DNA of 64,000 bases from Spirochaetales bacterium (GTDB lineage: Bacteria > Spirochaetota > Spirochaetia > DAHUYW01): the NCBI GenBank assembly GCA_027306915.1, contig DAHUYW010000017.1, positions 1 to 64,000 of the forward strand, written 5' to 3'. Positions 1-7,369 of the stretch are shown one piece after another; position 1 is the stretch's first letter, and each line of letters begins with the position of its first letter. The notes beneath the pieces were generated by a model that did no database searches, was not told the DNA's origin, and was given only the letters and a program-made list of their open reading frames with translations. Made by a program: the position numbers and the translations under genes.

Positions 1-600
1 ACCTCGATAATCCCCCTAGGCGATGCTCCCTACCACATTGTCGTTGCTTCGGACGATCGCGCCTACGTTTCGCACAACACCCTCACTCCCAAGGGGTTCA
101 CCATGTCGGTGGTGGATCTTGCTGCAGGCGCCTCGATCCGACGGATCGAAGCATTCCCGGCTTGGTGACGGACATGCTTTTCGCAGGCGGCTCGATTTAT
201 GCAGTCGCCTCTTGCTCCGACGGTCGAGGACTCTCGTTCGGTTGTCATTGGACTGCCCATCCGCGGAGGCGCGCTGCGCGAATATGCGATTCCAGCGAAG
301 GCTGATATCGAGAGAATCCTCGGCGGGGGACAGCTCACATCGGATGCCCTGCTTCTTCCCGTTCGCGAACGCGGGGGCGGTTACTCCGTGACGGCATTTG
401 ACCCTGTAGACTTTCGAATGATCTCCAGCACACCGCTCTCTCGACCTGTCGACGACCTCGTGTTCGCCGACGGACACCTGTGCGTCGGGCGGACCAACCT
501 CCTCTTGTCGGGCCCCGAGGGCGTTACCCTCGTTTTCATAGACCGGGAGAAGGGGGAGGAGGTGAAAGATGTGCCTCTCCTCCCAAACGAGGCCGACTAG
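1..600 (+). pseudogene. Beta-propeller-like protein fragment, frame-broken, 5' end outside window
   Basis: Frame 1 is open from the window edge to about position 165 and reads like a repeat protein, with segments such as VVASDDRAYVSHN and MSVVDLAAGASIRRIEAF. It then hits TGA at 166. The sense continues one frame over from about 162 (LVTDMLFAGGSIYAVAS) and returns to frame 1 near 220-235, running to TAG at 598 with further propeller-like strands (DDLVFADGHLCVG). Two compensating single-base shifts therefore restore one protein. It could be a decayed gene or a sequence containing two indel errors. The blade-like alternation of short hydrophobic strands and Gly/Asp turns suggests a beta-propeller, but I do not recognise the family. 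Confidence 0.45.
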
Positions 601-642
601 TTCCTCCGCAAGGGCACCGATTTTCCCCGCAAGGAGGAATAG

Positions 643-823
643 ATGAGGAGGTTGATCTCTCTATTCGAAGCGGGCGTCGGAGTTGTTTTGCTGTTCGGTT
701 GCGGGCTCTTCCATTCTGAACAGCTTCTGGAGGAAACTCGTCCGTGATCCGGATACGAAGCTTGCGAAGGTGCTCAAGGAGCTGATAAGCCCCGACGAGA
801 TCCGGTACCACTTCCGAATCTGA
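643..823 (+). pseudogene. Small lipoprotein, probable single frameshift
   Basis: ATG at 643 follows a good ribosome binding site (AAGGAGG at 631-637). The first 34 codons encode a basic start, a hydrophobic stretch and a lipobox-like VVLLFGC, then stop at 745. From about 719 the +1 frame carries coding-like sequence (SFWRKLVRDPDTKLAKVL) ending at TGA 821-823. Joined by one base shift the product would be a lipoprotein of about 59 residues. It lies 42 bases after the broken propeller gene and may have been its operon partner. Function unknown. Confidence 0.4.
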
Positions 824-926
824 CGTGTCCCGCAGCTCTCTATCTTTGCGGCGTCTCCACCGAGGGAGAGAGTCGCTTCTGGGGTTTGCTCGGTTCCATG
901 TAGCGCTACAGGAGCCCCGGCTCTTT

Positions 927-2036
927 TCAGTAGATGTAGCCGTTCGCGGAGAGCTTATCGTGGGCCACCTTCAGCTTCCGATCGATGTCGATCCCATAGG
1001 GGCAGAGCTTGTTCAGGTCCGAGTAGTCCTTCTCAGGGTCAACCTTGACGGCGGCGGACGCGTAGGCCGCTTGCGCCTCCTCCTTCTGGTTGAACCAGAA
1101 GCGAAGCCGCTCCCGGAGCGCAAACAGGGCGGTGTCGTCGACTCGCCGGTCGTCCATCTGCCGGTCGTACATCGCCTCGAGGCGGAAGACCGCTTGAGGA
1201 TCGAAGCCGTTCACGTGACACTTCCCGCACATACGGCAGACATAGTCGCCCAGCTCGGGTGCCTTCTTGAAGAGCTTTTCGCGCTCGGCGTCGTTCATCG
1301 GTTTGAACTTTTCGGCAAGCCGCAGGTCCTTCTCGAGCATCTCACGGCTGTTCATGCCAAGAACGAGCGAGGCGACGGGAAGGCTCAAGACGTAGCGGAT
1401 CGCAGGCTCCCAGGAGCGGTAGAGGTAGCCGTCGCCGACCGACTTCATGCCGAGAACGCCGATCCCCTGGGCGAGGCAGCTCGGGAGGAGCTTCGACTCG
1501 ACGTCGGGGAAGTTGAAGCGGTCGAGAAAGTTGAACCCGGTCATCAGGATATCGAAGGGGTAGCGACTGACGGCGTCCTGCAGGACCGGCTGGTGGCCGT
1601 GGCCGCTTATCGCGATGAAGCGGACCTTGCCCTCCTTGCGGGCCTTCTCGGCGGCCTCCATCTCCCCTCCCGGAGCGAGTATCGCGTCGAGGGCTTCCTT
1701 CGTTTGCACCGCGTGCATGAAAAGAACGTCGACGTGATCGGTCTTGAGGTTCTTGAGGCTTCGCTCGATGATCGCGGTCGCGCCCTTCGCGTCCCGCACC
1801 TCGCACTTGGTTGCGAGCACAAAGTCGTCGCGGCGGCGAGAGACTGCCCGTCCGACCTTCTGCTCGGAATTGCCGTCCCCATAGCTCGCGGCGGTCTCGA
1901 TATAGTTGCCCCCGCGATCCAGGTAGGCATTCAGAAGATACTCGGCCTCCTTGCTGCCGATCTCGATGAGATGAAAGCCCCCGAATCCCACAATGCTCAA
2001 CGAGAGCCCTGTCTTGCCAAGAGTTCGCTTCTCCAT
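927..2036 (-). CDS. Aldo/keto reductase with C-terminal ferredoxin-like cysteine cluster
   Basis: 369 residues. The N-terminal 260 or so form an aldo/keto reductase barrel: start LGKTGLSLSIVGFGG, tyrosine in TAASYGDG, lysine in VLATKCE and histidine in LFMHAV. The usual catalytic Asp position reads Glu (NYIETA). The C-terminal third holds CRMCGKC and a later CPYGIDI, a four-cysteine pattern typical of the iron-sulfur-binding aldo/keto reductases. The natural substrate is unknown. AAGGAG precedes the ATG. A TATACT -10 box (2074-2079, minus strand) lies just beside a GTAACG repeat cassette, so this gene is likely regulated together with the divergent NmrA-like gene. Confidence 0.85.
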   Translation of the reverse strand: MEKRTLGKTGLSLSIVGFGGFHLIEIGSKEAEYLLNAYLDRGGNYIETAASYGDGNSEQKVGRAVSRRRDDFVLATKCEVRDAKGATAIIERSLKNLKTDHVDVLFMHAVQTKEALDAILAPGGEMEAAEKARKEGKVRFIAISGHGHQPVLQDAVSRYPFDILMTGFNFLDRFNFPDVESKLLPSCLAQGIGVLGMKSVGDGYLYRSWEPAIRYVLSLPVASLVLGMNSREMLEKDLRLAEKFKPMNDAEREKLFKKAPELGDYVCRMCGKCHVNGFDPQAVFRLEAMYDRQMDDRRVDDTALFALRERLRFWFNQKEEAQAAYASAAVKVDPEKDYSDLNKLCPYGIDIDRKLKVAHDKLSANGYIY

Positions 2037-2073
2037 CCTATCGCTCCTTCTCGCTGCGATTTTTTTGATCCTC

Positions 2074-2124
2074 AGTATACCGTAACGCCCGCCGTAACGA
2101 AAGCGGTAACGCTGCCGTTACGCG
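2074..2124. promoter_or_regulatory. GTAACG-repeat operator, copy A, with minus-strand -10 box
   Basis: GTAACG occurs at 2082, 2094 and 2106, an exact 12-bp period. The third copy forms a perfect palindrome with CGTTAC at 2116-2121 across a 4-bp spacer. The cassette 2082-2124 matches 12151-12193 at 39 of 43 positions. It sits between the divergent starts at 2036 and 2184, and a TATACT at 2074-2079 on the minus strand puts the expected -35 region of the aldo/keto reductase promoter inside it. The likely role is binding by a dimeric regulator that is not in this window. Confidence 0.6.
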
Positions 2125-2183
2125 AAGCAGGGAGAATGACCCTTAGTACGGACACACATGGGTCCGATACGGGGAGGTTAGCC

Positions 2184-3062
2184 ATGATCTTAATTGCAGG
2201 TGCTACGGGAATGCTTGGGGGCGAGATCTGTCGGCTTCTCGCGGAAGAAAGAAAGCCGATCCGGGCGCTCATTCGCTCGACCTCTGATAAGGAGGCGGTG
2301 AAGAGGCTCTCGGCCCTCGGGGCGGAGACGGTCGAGGGCGATGTGCGCGACCAAGGCTCGCTTGCGCGGGCGTGCAAAGGGGTAGACACCCTCATCTGCA
2401 CCATTTCTTCGATGCCCACGCGCTATCAACCGGGGAGCAACGACATCGCTTCGGTGGACCGCGACGGCGTGAGACGGCTCGTCGACGCGGCCAAAGAGGC
2501 GGGCGCCGGACGCTTCGTCTACACGTCGTTCACGATCGACGAAGGCTTTCCGCTTCGGGATGCGAAACGCGCGATCGAAGCGTACCTCAGAGAGAGCGGA
2601 ATGACCTACACCATCCTCAGGCCGAGCTATTTCATGGAGGTGTGGCTGAGCCCAATGGTCGGCTTCGACTACGCCAAGGCCACGGCGAGGATCTTCGGAT
2701 CCGGCGAGAAACCGGTGAGCTTCGTTTCGTTCAAGGACGTAGCGCGGTTTGCTGTCGCGAGCCTCGAGCACCCGGCGGCAAAGAACGCCGTGCTGCGGAT
2801 CGGCGGGCCGGAGCCGGTGACTCCCCGCAAGGTCGTGGCCATCTTCGAAGAGATCGGGGGTCGGAAGTTCTCGCTCGAGGAGGTGCCGGAATCCGCCCTG
2901 GCGGCGCAGCTGAAGGAGGCCACCGATCCGATGCAGCAGTCCTTCTCCGGCCTTATGTACACCCTCGCCCTCGGAGACGCCGTGGATATGGACGGCCTCG
3001 CAAAGAAGTTCGCAATTCATCCAAAGTCTGTGCGCGATTTTGCGCGTGAGGTGCTGTCGTAA
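2184..3062 (+). CDS. NmrA-like NAD(P)-binding atypical SDR protein
   Basis: 292 residues. It starts MILIAGATGMLGGEI, the GxxGxxG Rossmann nucleotide-binding loop of atypical short-chain dehydrogenases, and contains YTSFTIDEGFPL and the family-typical ILRPSYFMEVW. The Tyr-xxx-Lys dehydrogenase pair is not obvious, as usual in NmrA-like redox sensors and NAD(P)-dependent isomerase-like proteins. GGGGAGGT precedes the chosen ATG; the frame is open much further upstream, but that part lies antisense to the aldo/keto reductase. It heads a same-strand run with the metallo-hydrolase (11-base gap) and FMN-barrel genes. Confidence 0.85.
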   Translation: MILIAGATGMLGGEICRLLAEERKPIRALIRSTSDKEAVKRLSALGAETVEGDVRDQGSLARACKGVDTLICTISSMPTRYQPGSNDIASVDRDGVRRLVDAAKEAGAGRFVYTSFTIDEGFPLRDAKRAIEAYLRESGMTYTILRPSYFMEVWLSPMVGFDYAKATARIFGSGEKPVSFVSFKDVARFAVASLEHPAAKNAVLRIGGPEPVTPRKVVAIFEEIGGRKFSLEEVPESALAAQLKEATDPMQQSFSGLMYTLALGDAVDMDGLAKKFAIHPKSVRDFAREVLS

Positions 3063-3073
3063 GCGGAGGCGAT

Positions 3074-3970
3074 ATGACCAAGGACTTCCATCGGTTCAGC
3101 GTCGGATCGTTCGAGTGCGCCTGCCTCAAGGACGGCGAGAAAGAGTACACGCTCTCGGAGATATTCGCGAACGCGCCGGAGGATGAGGTTCGCCGGCACC
3201 TGCGAGCGAAGGACATGCGCGACGACGTCGTGATCACCCCATATACCTATCTGCACGTCGACACCGGCGGCCGAGAAATCCTGGTCGATGCCGGGGCCGG
3301 GAGGCTCTTCCCTTCGACCGGAAGGCTCTTGCAAAGCATGGAAGCGGCGGAGATCGATCCCGAGGCGATCGACATGGTCATTATCACTCACGCCCACCCG
3401 GACCACGTCGGGGGGATGCTTCTTGAAGACAGCTCGCCGGCCTTTCCCAATGCCACCTGCGTCATCTCGAAGCGGGAATGGGACTACTGGCACTCGGACC
3501 GCGAGCGCGACCTGCGCACGAGTGAGCAGCGGTGGTTCTTCGACTTCGCGCGAAGCCGCCTCGATCCGCTCCGGGATCGAACGCGCATCGTCGAGCTCGG
3601 CCGGGAGGAGGGTCTCCTTCTCCCGGGAGTCGCTTTGCGGTCAGCGCCGGGTCACACCCCAGGCCACATGGTCGTGGAGCTTTCCTCAGGCGGCGAGAGT
3701 CTCTTCTACATCGGTGATGCGGTGATCCTGCCGATCCATCTTGAGGAGCCCACCTGGCATCCGGTCTATGACATCGATGTGGCGGCAGCCGAAGCGAGCA
3801 AGCGATTTATCTTCGATCGGGCGGCCGACCGGCGCTCATGGGTGGTCGGTCAGCACTTCCCGCCCTTTCCGAGCCTCGGCCACGTCACGCGTCGGGACGG
3901 TGGATGGACGTGGCAGCCCGTCGAGATTGGCAAGCCGGCAGGCGAAGGAGCGGCGGGAGTGCGGTCATAG
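3074..3970 (+). CDS. Metallo-beta-lactamase-fold hydrolase
   Basis: 298 residues. THAHPDHVGG is the HxHxDH zinc-binding motif; further ligand positions are in APGHTPGH and in the aspartate of FYIGDAV. A late histidine lies in VVGQHFPPFPS. The arrangement resembles the lactonase/glyoxalase-II-like branch that includes N-acyl-homoserine lactonases, but the substrate cannot be told from sequence. No signal peptide, so probably cytoplasmic. It lies 11 bases after the NmrA-like gene, so the two are probably co-transcribed. Confidence 0.85.
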   Translation: MTKDFHRFSVGSFECACLKDGEKEYTLSEIFANAPEDEVRRHLRAKDMRDDVVITPYTYLHVDTGGREILVDAGAGRLFPSTGRLLQSMEAAEIDPEAIDMVIITHAHPDHVGGMLLEDSSPAFPNATCVISKREWDYWHSDRERDLRTSEQRWFFDFARSRLDPLRDRTRIVELGREEGLLLPGVALRSAPGHTPGHMVVELSSGGESLFYIGDAVILPIHLEEPTWHPVYDIDVAAAEASKRFIFDRAADRRSWVVGQHFPPFPSLGHVTRRDGGWTWQPVEIGKPAGEGAAGVRS

Positions 3971-4002
3971 GCGGCGTTCCAGTTCCGGAAGGGAGGTGTC
4001 GG

Positions 4003-4440
4003 ATGACATTTCCTGAGTGCGTCGATTTCGCCAACAAGAATCCGGTGTGCTACGTCGCCACTGTCGAGGGCGATCAGCCTCGGGTGCGGCCGCTTCTCAT
4101 GTGGCGAGCCGCAGAGGACGGGTTCTATTTCTGCGGGCTAGCGCCCAAGAAGGTGTGGCAACAGCTCAAGGCGAATCCGAAATTGGAGGCCTGCTTCTGC
4201 AACAATGCCCCCGAGTTCAAGGATGTTGCATCGATGCGGGTATCGGGGAGCGCCGAGTTCCTGGAGGACATCGAGCTGAAGAAACAGGTACTGGAAGATC
4301 GCAAGATGTACGCGAGCTACGGGAGCGGCAGGCCGGAGGATCCCTGCTATCCCGTCGTTCGGGTCACGCACGGCGAGGTGTGGACGTGGACTCCCAAATC
4401 TATCCTCAAGGAGTCCGAGACCGAGCGGATCAGATTCTAA
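4003..4440 (+). CDS. Pyridoxamine 5'-phosphate oxidase-like FMN-binding protein
   Basis: 145 residues, the usual size for the small FMN split-barrel proteins. VCYVATVEGDQPRVRPL is the characteristic first strand, followed by LAPKKVWQQLKANP and the C-terminal hallmark TWTPKSILKE. Such proteins bind flavin (FMN or F420) and reduce varied substrates; they are not necessarily PdxH. GGGAGGTG lies at 3991-3998, 4 bases before the ATG. Same strand as, and 32 bases after, the metallo-hydrolase. Confidence 0.8.
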   Translation: MTFPECVDFANKNPVCYVATVEGDQPRVRPLLMWRAAEDGFYFCGLAPKKVWQQLKANPKLEACFCNNAPEFKDVASMRVSGSAEFLEDIELKKQVLEDRKMYASYGSGRPEDPCYPVVRVTHGEVWTWTPKSILKESETERIRF

Positions 4441-4455
4441 GAAGGAGGGAATACA

Positions 4456-4527
4456 ATGTCAGCGACGGACACCAAACCGGTTGCCGCCCATTTCTACGAG
4501 GAAGAGAAACCGTGGCGGACAAGGTAA
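4456..4527 (+). CDS. 23-codon leader ORF overlapping the next gene's start
   Basis: ATG at 4456 has the best ribosome binding site of the neighbourhood (GAAGGAGGG, spacing 6). It reads MSATDTKPVAAHFYEEEKPW and ends at TAA 4525-4527. The GTG start of the following hydrolase lies inside it, one frame over. Either it is a translated leader that couples translation of the hydrolase, or it is the 5' end of a gene lost by frameshift. No family recognised. Confidence 0.35.
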   Translation: MSATDTKPVAAHFYEEEKPWRTR

Positions 4528-5351
4528 GCGCTCGTTTCGTCGAACGGCCTTTTGACGCCGGAGATCTCACCATCAACGTTGCCGAAGGCCCTGCAGCGCG
4601 CTCTCCGCTTGTCATGCTCCACGGGGCCACAGCGGATTGGCGGAGCTACCGCGATCTCATGATCCAATTACCGTCGCGGTGGCGCGGGCTTGCCTGCGAC
4701 CTGCGAGGGCACGGCAAGTCCGGCAGGGACGGAGACCGCTACCGTCTCGCCGACTACGTGTGCGATATCGTCGCGTTCGTCCGCAGTCAAGCCGAGCCCT
4801 CGGTCGTCGTTGGCCATCTGCTGGGGGCGCTGACTGCGCTCGGGGTTGCGGCGCAGGCGCCGGAGAGCGTGTGTGCGCTCGTTCTCCTCGACCCGCCGGT
4901 GTACCTACGTGACGCGAGAGTCGGGCTTCGGTCGAAGGCGGCGGAATGGTTCGGCTGGGTGTACGAGACGATGAGGTCGGATCCATCATTCAGCGCAGTT
5001 GTCGATGCATGTCGGAAGCGCATGTCTGCGACAAGAGGAGCCGAGGTCGTCGAGCTTGTCGATCGGGTGTCGCATGTCGCCCCCGAGAGCGTCGGCGTCG
5101 TGCTTCGCGGAAAGCTTCTCGAAGGGATCGACCTCGCCGAGACGGTACGGGAGGTGAGACAGCCCACGCTTCTCGTTCGCGGCGATTGGACCTCGGGCGG
5201 GGCAATGCGCGACGAGGATGTCGAATGGTTCCATGCGCAGGTGCCTCAAGCCCGCATCTTCCATATTCCGTCAGGAAGTCATCTCTTTCCCCACAAAGAA
5301 GCCGAGGCCACACGCGTGGCGATTGAAAGCTTCCTGGACTCGCTGCGGTAG
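4512..5351 (+). CDS. Alpha/beta hydrolase-fold protein lacking the nucleophile serine
   Basis: 279 residues, colinear without gaps over at least the first 106 residues with the next gene. The oxyanion loop MLHGAT, the DLRGHGKSG segment, the Asp loop (RGDWTSG) and the His loop (PSGSHLF) are kept. The nucleophile elbow, GHSLGA in the paralog, is GHLLGA here: codon 4818-4820 is CTG instead of TCC. Without Ser103 a classical hydrolase reaction is not possible, so this may be a regulatory or binding paralog or a gene in early decay. The GTG start is chosen because it aligns exactly with the GTG start of the paralog. Confidence 0.8.
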   Translation: MADKVSARFVERPFDAGDLTINVAEGPAARSPLVMLHGATADWRSYRDLMIQLPSRWRGLACDLRGHGKSGRDGDRYRLADYVCDIVAFVRSQAEPSVVVGHLLGALTALGVAAQAPESVCALVLLDPPVYLRDARVGLRSKAAEWFGWVYETMRSDPSFSAVVDACRKRMSATRGAEVVELVDRVSHVAPESVGVVLRGKLLEGIDLAETVREVRQPTLLVRGDWTSGGAMRDEDVEWFHAQVPQARIFHIPSGSHLFPHKEAEATRVAIESFLDSLR

Positions 5352-5620
5352 CGCCGCGCCGGCGGAAAGATGTCCTAGCTGAAAGACCGTGCGGACTTTG
5401 CCGGAAACGAAGCGGGATTTTGGGCTGGGAATTCGAACGTGCTGACTTCGCGATACCGCAATTTCGGGCAAACAACAGGCAATCCGGAACAACGACCGGA
5501 CTCTGCAAGGCGATAGCGTAGATCGTGATCGAAGGTCCAGCGCTCGTCTGTCGAAAGGCCCAGACGTCGCGAGAACCGGGAGGTCTTGACCTCAGTAGTG
5601 CATTCGAAAAGGGTAACGAG

Positions 5621-6469
5621 GTGACTAACATCGATAGAGCCAATTTCCGCGAGCGTACGTTTGACACTCGCGAGCTGACGATCAACTGCGCCGAGGGACC
5701 GGCCTCAGGCCCGCCGGTAGTGATGCTCCACGGGTCGACCGGAAATTGGCAGGGGTATCTGGAGCTGATGGCTCGCCTGTCGCCGCGCTGGCACGTGCTC
5801 GCCTGCGACCTGCGCGGCCACGGGAAGTCCGGGCGCACCGGGGATCGCTACCGCCTTACTGACTACGTGCAGGACATCGTCGCGTTTGTTCGCGCTCAGT
5901 CAGAGCCGGCCGTCGTGCTGGGCCACTCCCTTGGGGCTATGATTGCTCTCGCTGTCGGGGCTGAGGCCCCGGAGCGTACGCGCGCGCTCGTCCTGCTCGA
6001 CCCGGGCCTCTTCGCTCGAAGCCCAGTTGTGGACTATTCACCCAAGGTGGCGGAGATATTCGAATACCTCGCTTGGGTCCGCGATCTCATGCGTTCGCAG
6101 CCCACTTTGAGCGAAATCGAAGCGGCCTGCAGGCGACGCCTGCCTGACGCCGCCGAAGCCGAGATTGATGATCTCGTCGAAAGGGTCTCGCACGTTGCTC
6201 CCGAAACCGTGGATGCGGTCCTTCGTGGCCAGCTCGGAGAAGGGGTCGGCCTCGGCGAGATCGCGCGCAAGGTGGCTCAGCCGACGCTGCTTCTTCATGG
6301 CGACTGGGCGGCGGGCGCCGCTGTTCGCGAAGAGGACGTCGAGTGGCTCAGAGCGCTCATCCCGAGCCTCGGCGTGGTTCGGATCCCCGGCGGAAGCCAC
6401 CTCTTCCTCTGGGAGCAGCCGGAGATGACCATGAGCGCGATCGAGGATTTCCTTGCGACGCTGCGGTAG
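5621..6469 (+). CDS. Alpha/beta hydrolase (intact paralog)
   Basis: 282 residues with a full catalytic set: Ser103 in VLGHSLGA, aspartate in LLHGDWAAG and histidine in GGSHLF. The fold class covers esterases, lactonases, haloperoxidases and C-C hydrolases; the substrate is unknown. An in-frame ATG exists at 5525, but GTG at 5621 gives the same N-terminal length as the upstream copy. The 269 bases between the copies contain nothing I can name. The pair is a tandem duplication that has diverged at the active site. Confidence 0.85.
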   Translation: MTNIDRANFRERTFDTRELTINCAEGPASGPPVVMLHGSTGNWQGYLELMARLSPRWHVLACDLRGHGKSGRTGDRYRLTDYVQDIVAFVRAQSEPAVVLGHSLGAMIALAVGAEAPERTRALVLLDPGLFARSPVVDYSPKVAEIFEYLAWVRDLMRSQPTLSEIEAACRRRLPDAAEAEIDDLVERVSHVAPETVDAVLRGQLGEGVGLGEIARKVAQPTLLLHGDWAAGAAVREEDVEWLRALIPSLGVVRIPGGSHLFLWEQPEMTMSAIEDFLATLR

Positions 6470-6479
6470 GGGCGCGACG

Positions 6480-7154
6480 ATGAGGCGGCTCTTGGCGATG
6501 TGGTCGCCAGGGGATGTCCAAAGGAGAAGAAGTATAAGAAATCGAAGGCTGCCATCGACCGTCGCGGTTCTTTTGTTTATGACCCTTTTCTTTGCTCTTG
6601 AGGGATGCAATTCCTCATCCACCCGGTTCGACTACGGTCTTACCGCCTACAATCGTGATGACTTTGCTACCGCCCTGCATATCTGGCATCCATTGGCAGT
6701 TCATGGTCATCTTCGAGCCCAGACGGAATTTGGGTTCATGTACTACTTCGGCCAGGGCGTGGTCCGAGACTGCACTCAGGCTGCTACGTGGTTCCGTAAA
6801 GCGGCTGATCAGGGCGACGCAATCGCTGAGAACTGTCTCGGACTGATGCTCCATGACGGCGAGGGGACGCGCCAGGACTATCCGCAGGCAGTGGCGTGGT
6901 ACCCCAAGGTTGCAAGTCAAGGTCTTGCAGAGGCGGAGGATAATCTGGGGCGTTTGCACGCACATGGCAAGGGTGTCCCACAAGACTACGATCAAGCCGA
7001 TGTGTGGTTCTACCTCGCGACAACACATTCTTCAGCGGTAGAGAACGAATATCGAGGCCAAAACACTTGCGGACGTGACAACCTTGCTGCGAAAATCGCT
7101 GATTCTCCCATGCTCGATCTTGCACTGGTTGCGAAAGAATGGCAACGAAAGTGA
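6480..7154 (+). CDS. Sel1-repeat lipoprotein
   Basis: 224 residues from ATG 6480. A basic N-terminus and a hydrophobic stretch end in a lipobox-like ALEGC, so it is probably membrane-anchored and exported. The rest consists of Sel1-like alpha-helical repeats, for example GFMYYFGQGVVRDCTQAATW, GLMLHDGEGTRQDYPQAVAW and GRLHAHGKGVPQDYDQADVW. Such repeats mediate protein contacts in the envelope. The N-terminal region before the hydrophobic stretch is unusually long; an AAGGAG at 6520-6525 without a normal start codon after it makes the true start uncertain. Confidence 0.75.
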   Translation: MRRLLAMWSPGDVQRRRSIRNRRLPSTVAVLLFMTLFFALEGCNSSSTRFDYGLTAYNRDDFATALHIWHPLAVHGHLRAQTEFGFMYYFGQGVVRDCTQAATWFRKAADQGDAIAENCLGLMLHDGEGTRQDYPQAVAWYPKVASQGLAEAEDNLGRLHAHGKGVPQDYDQADVWFYLATTHSSAVENEYRGQNTCGRDNLAAKIADSPMLDLALVAKEWQRK

Positions 7155-7369
7155 CGTCCCCGAAACGAGGCTGCGTTGACGAGATCCTTCGGCGAAAACG
7201 ACGTCGGCAAAAGCCTTTCGTGATCTTCGAGGCTTCATAGCACAGACGGCAGGCATGAGCCCAAAACCCAACGTGGATGATGCCCGGCTTCTCTCCGATC
7301 CCGCTGTACCGGTCGTAGGCGTCGGAGGCAGGGTGCGCAGGTGCCCGTGCGGCCTCCTGGAGGGCACCC

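Noticed and set aside
825..2183. Upstream extension of the NmrA-like gene to 825
   Set aside because: That part is antisense to the aldo/keto reductase and crosses the operator; a good ribosome binding site supports the start at 2184.
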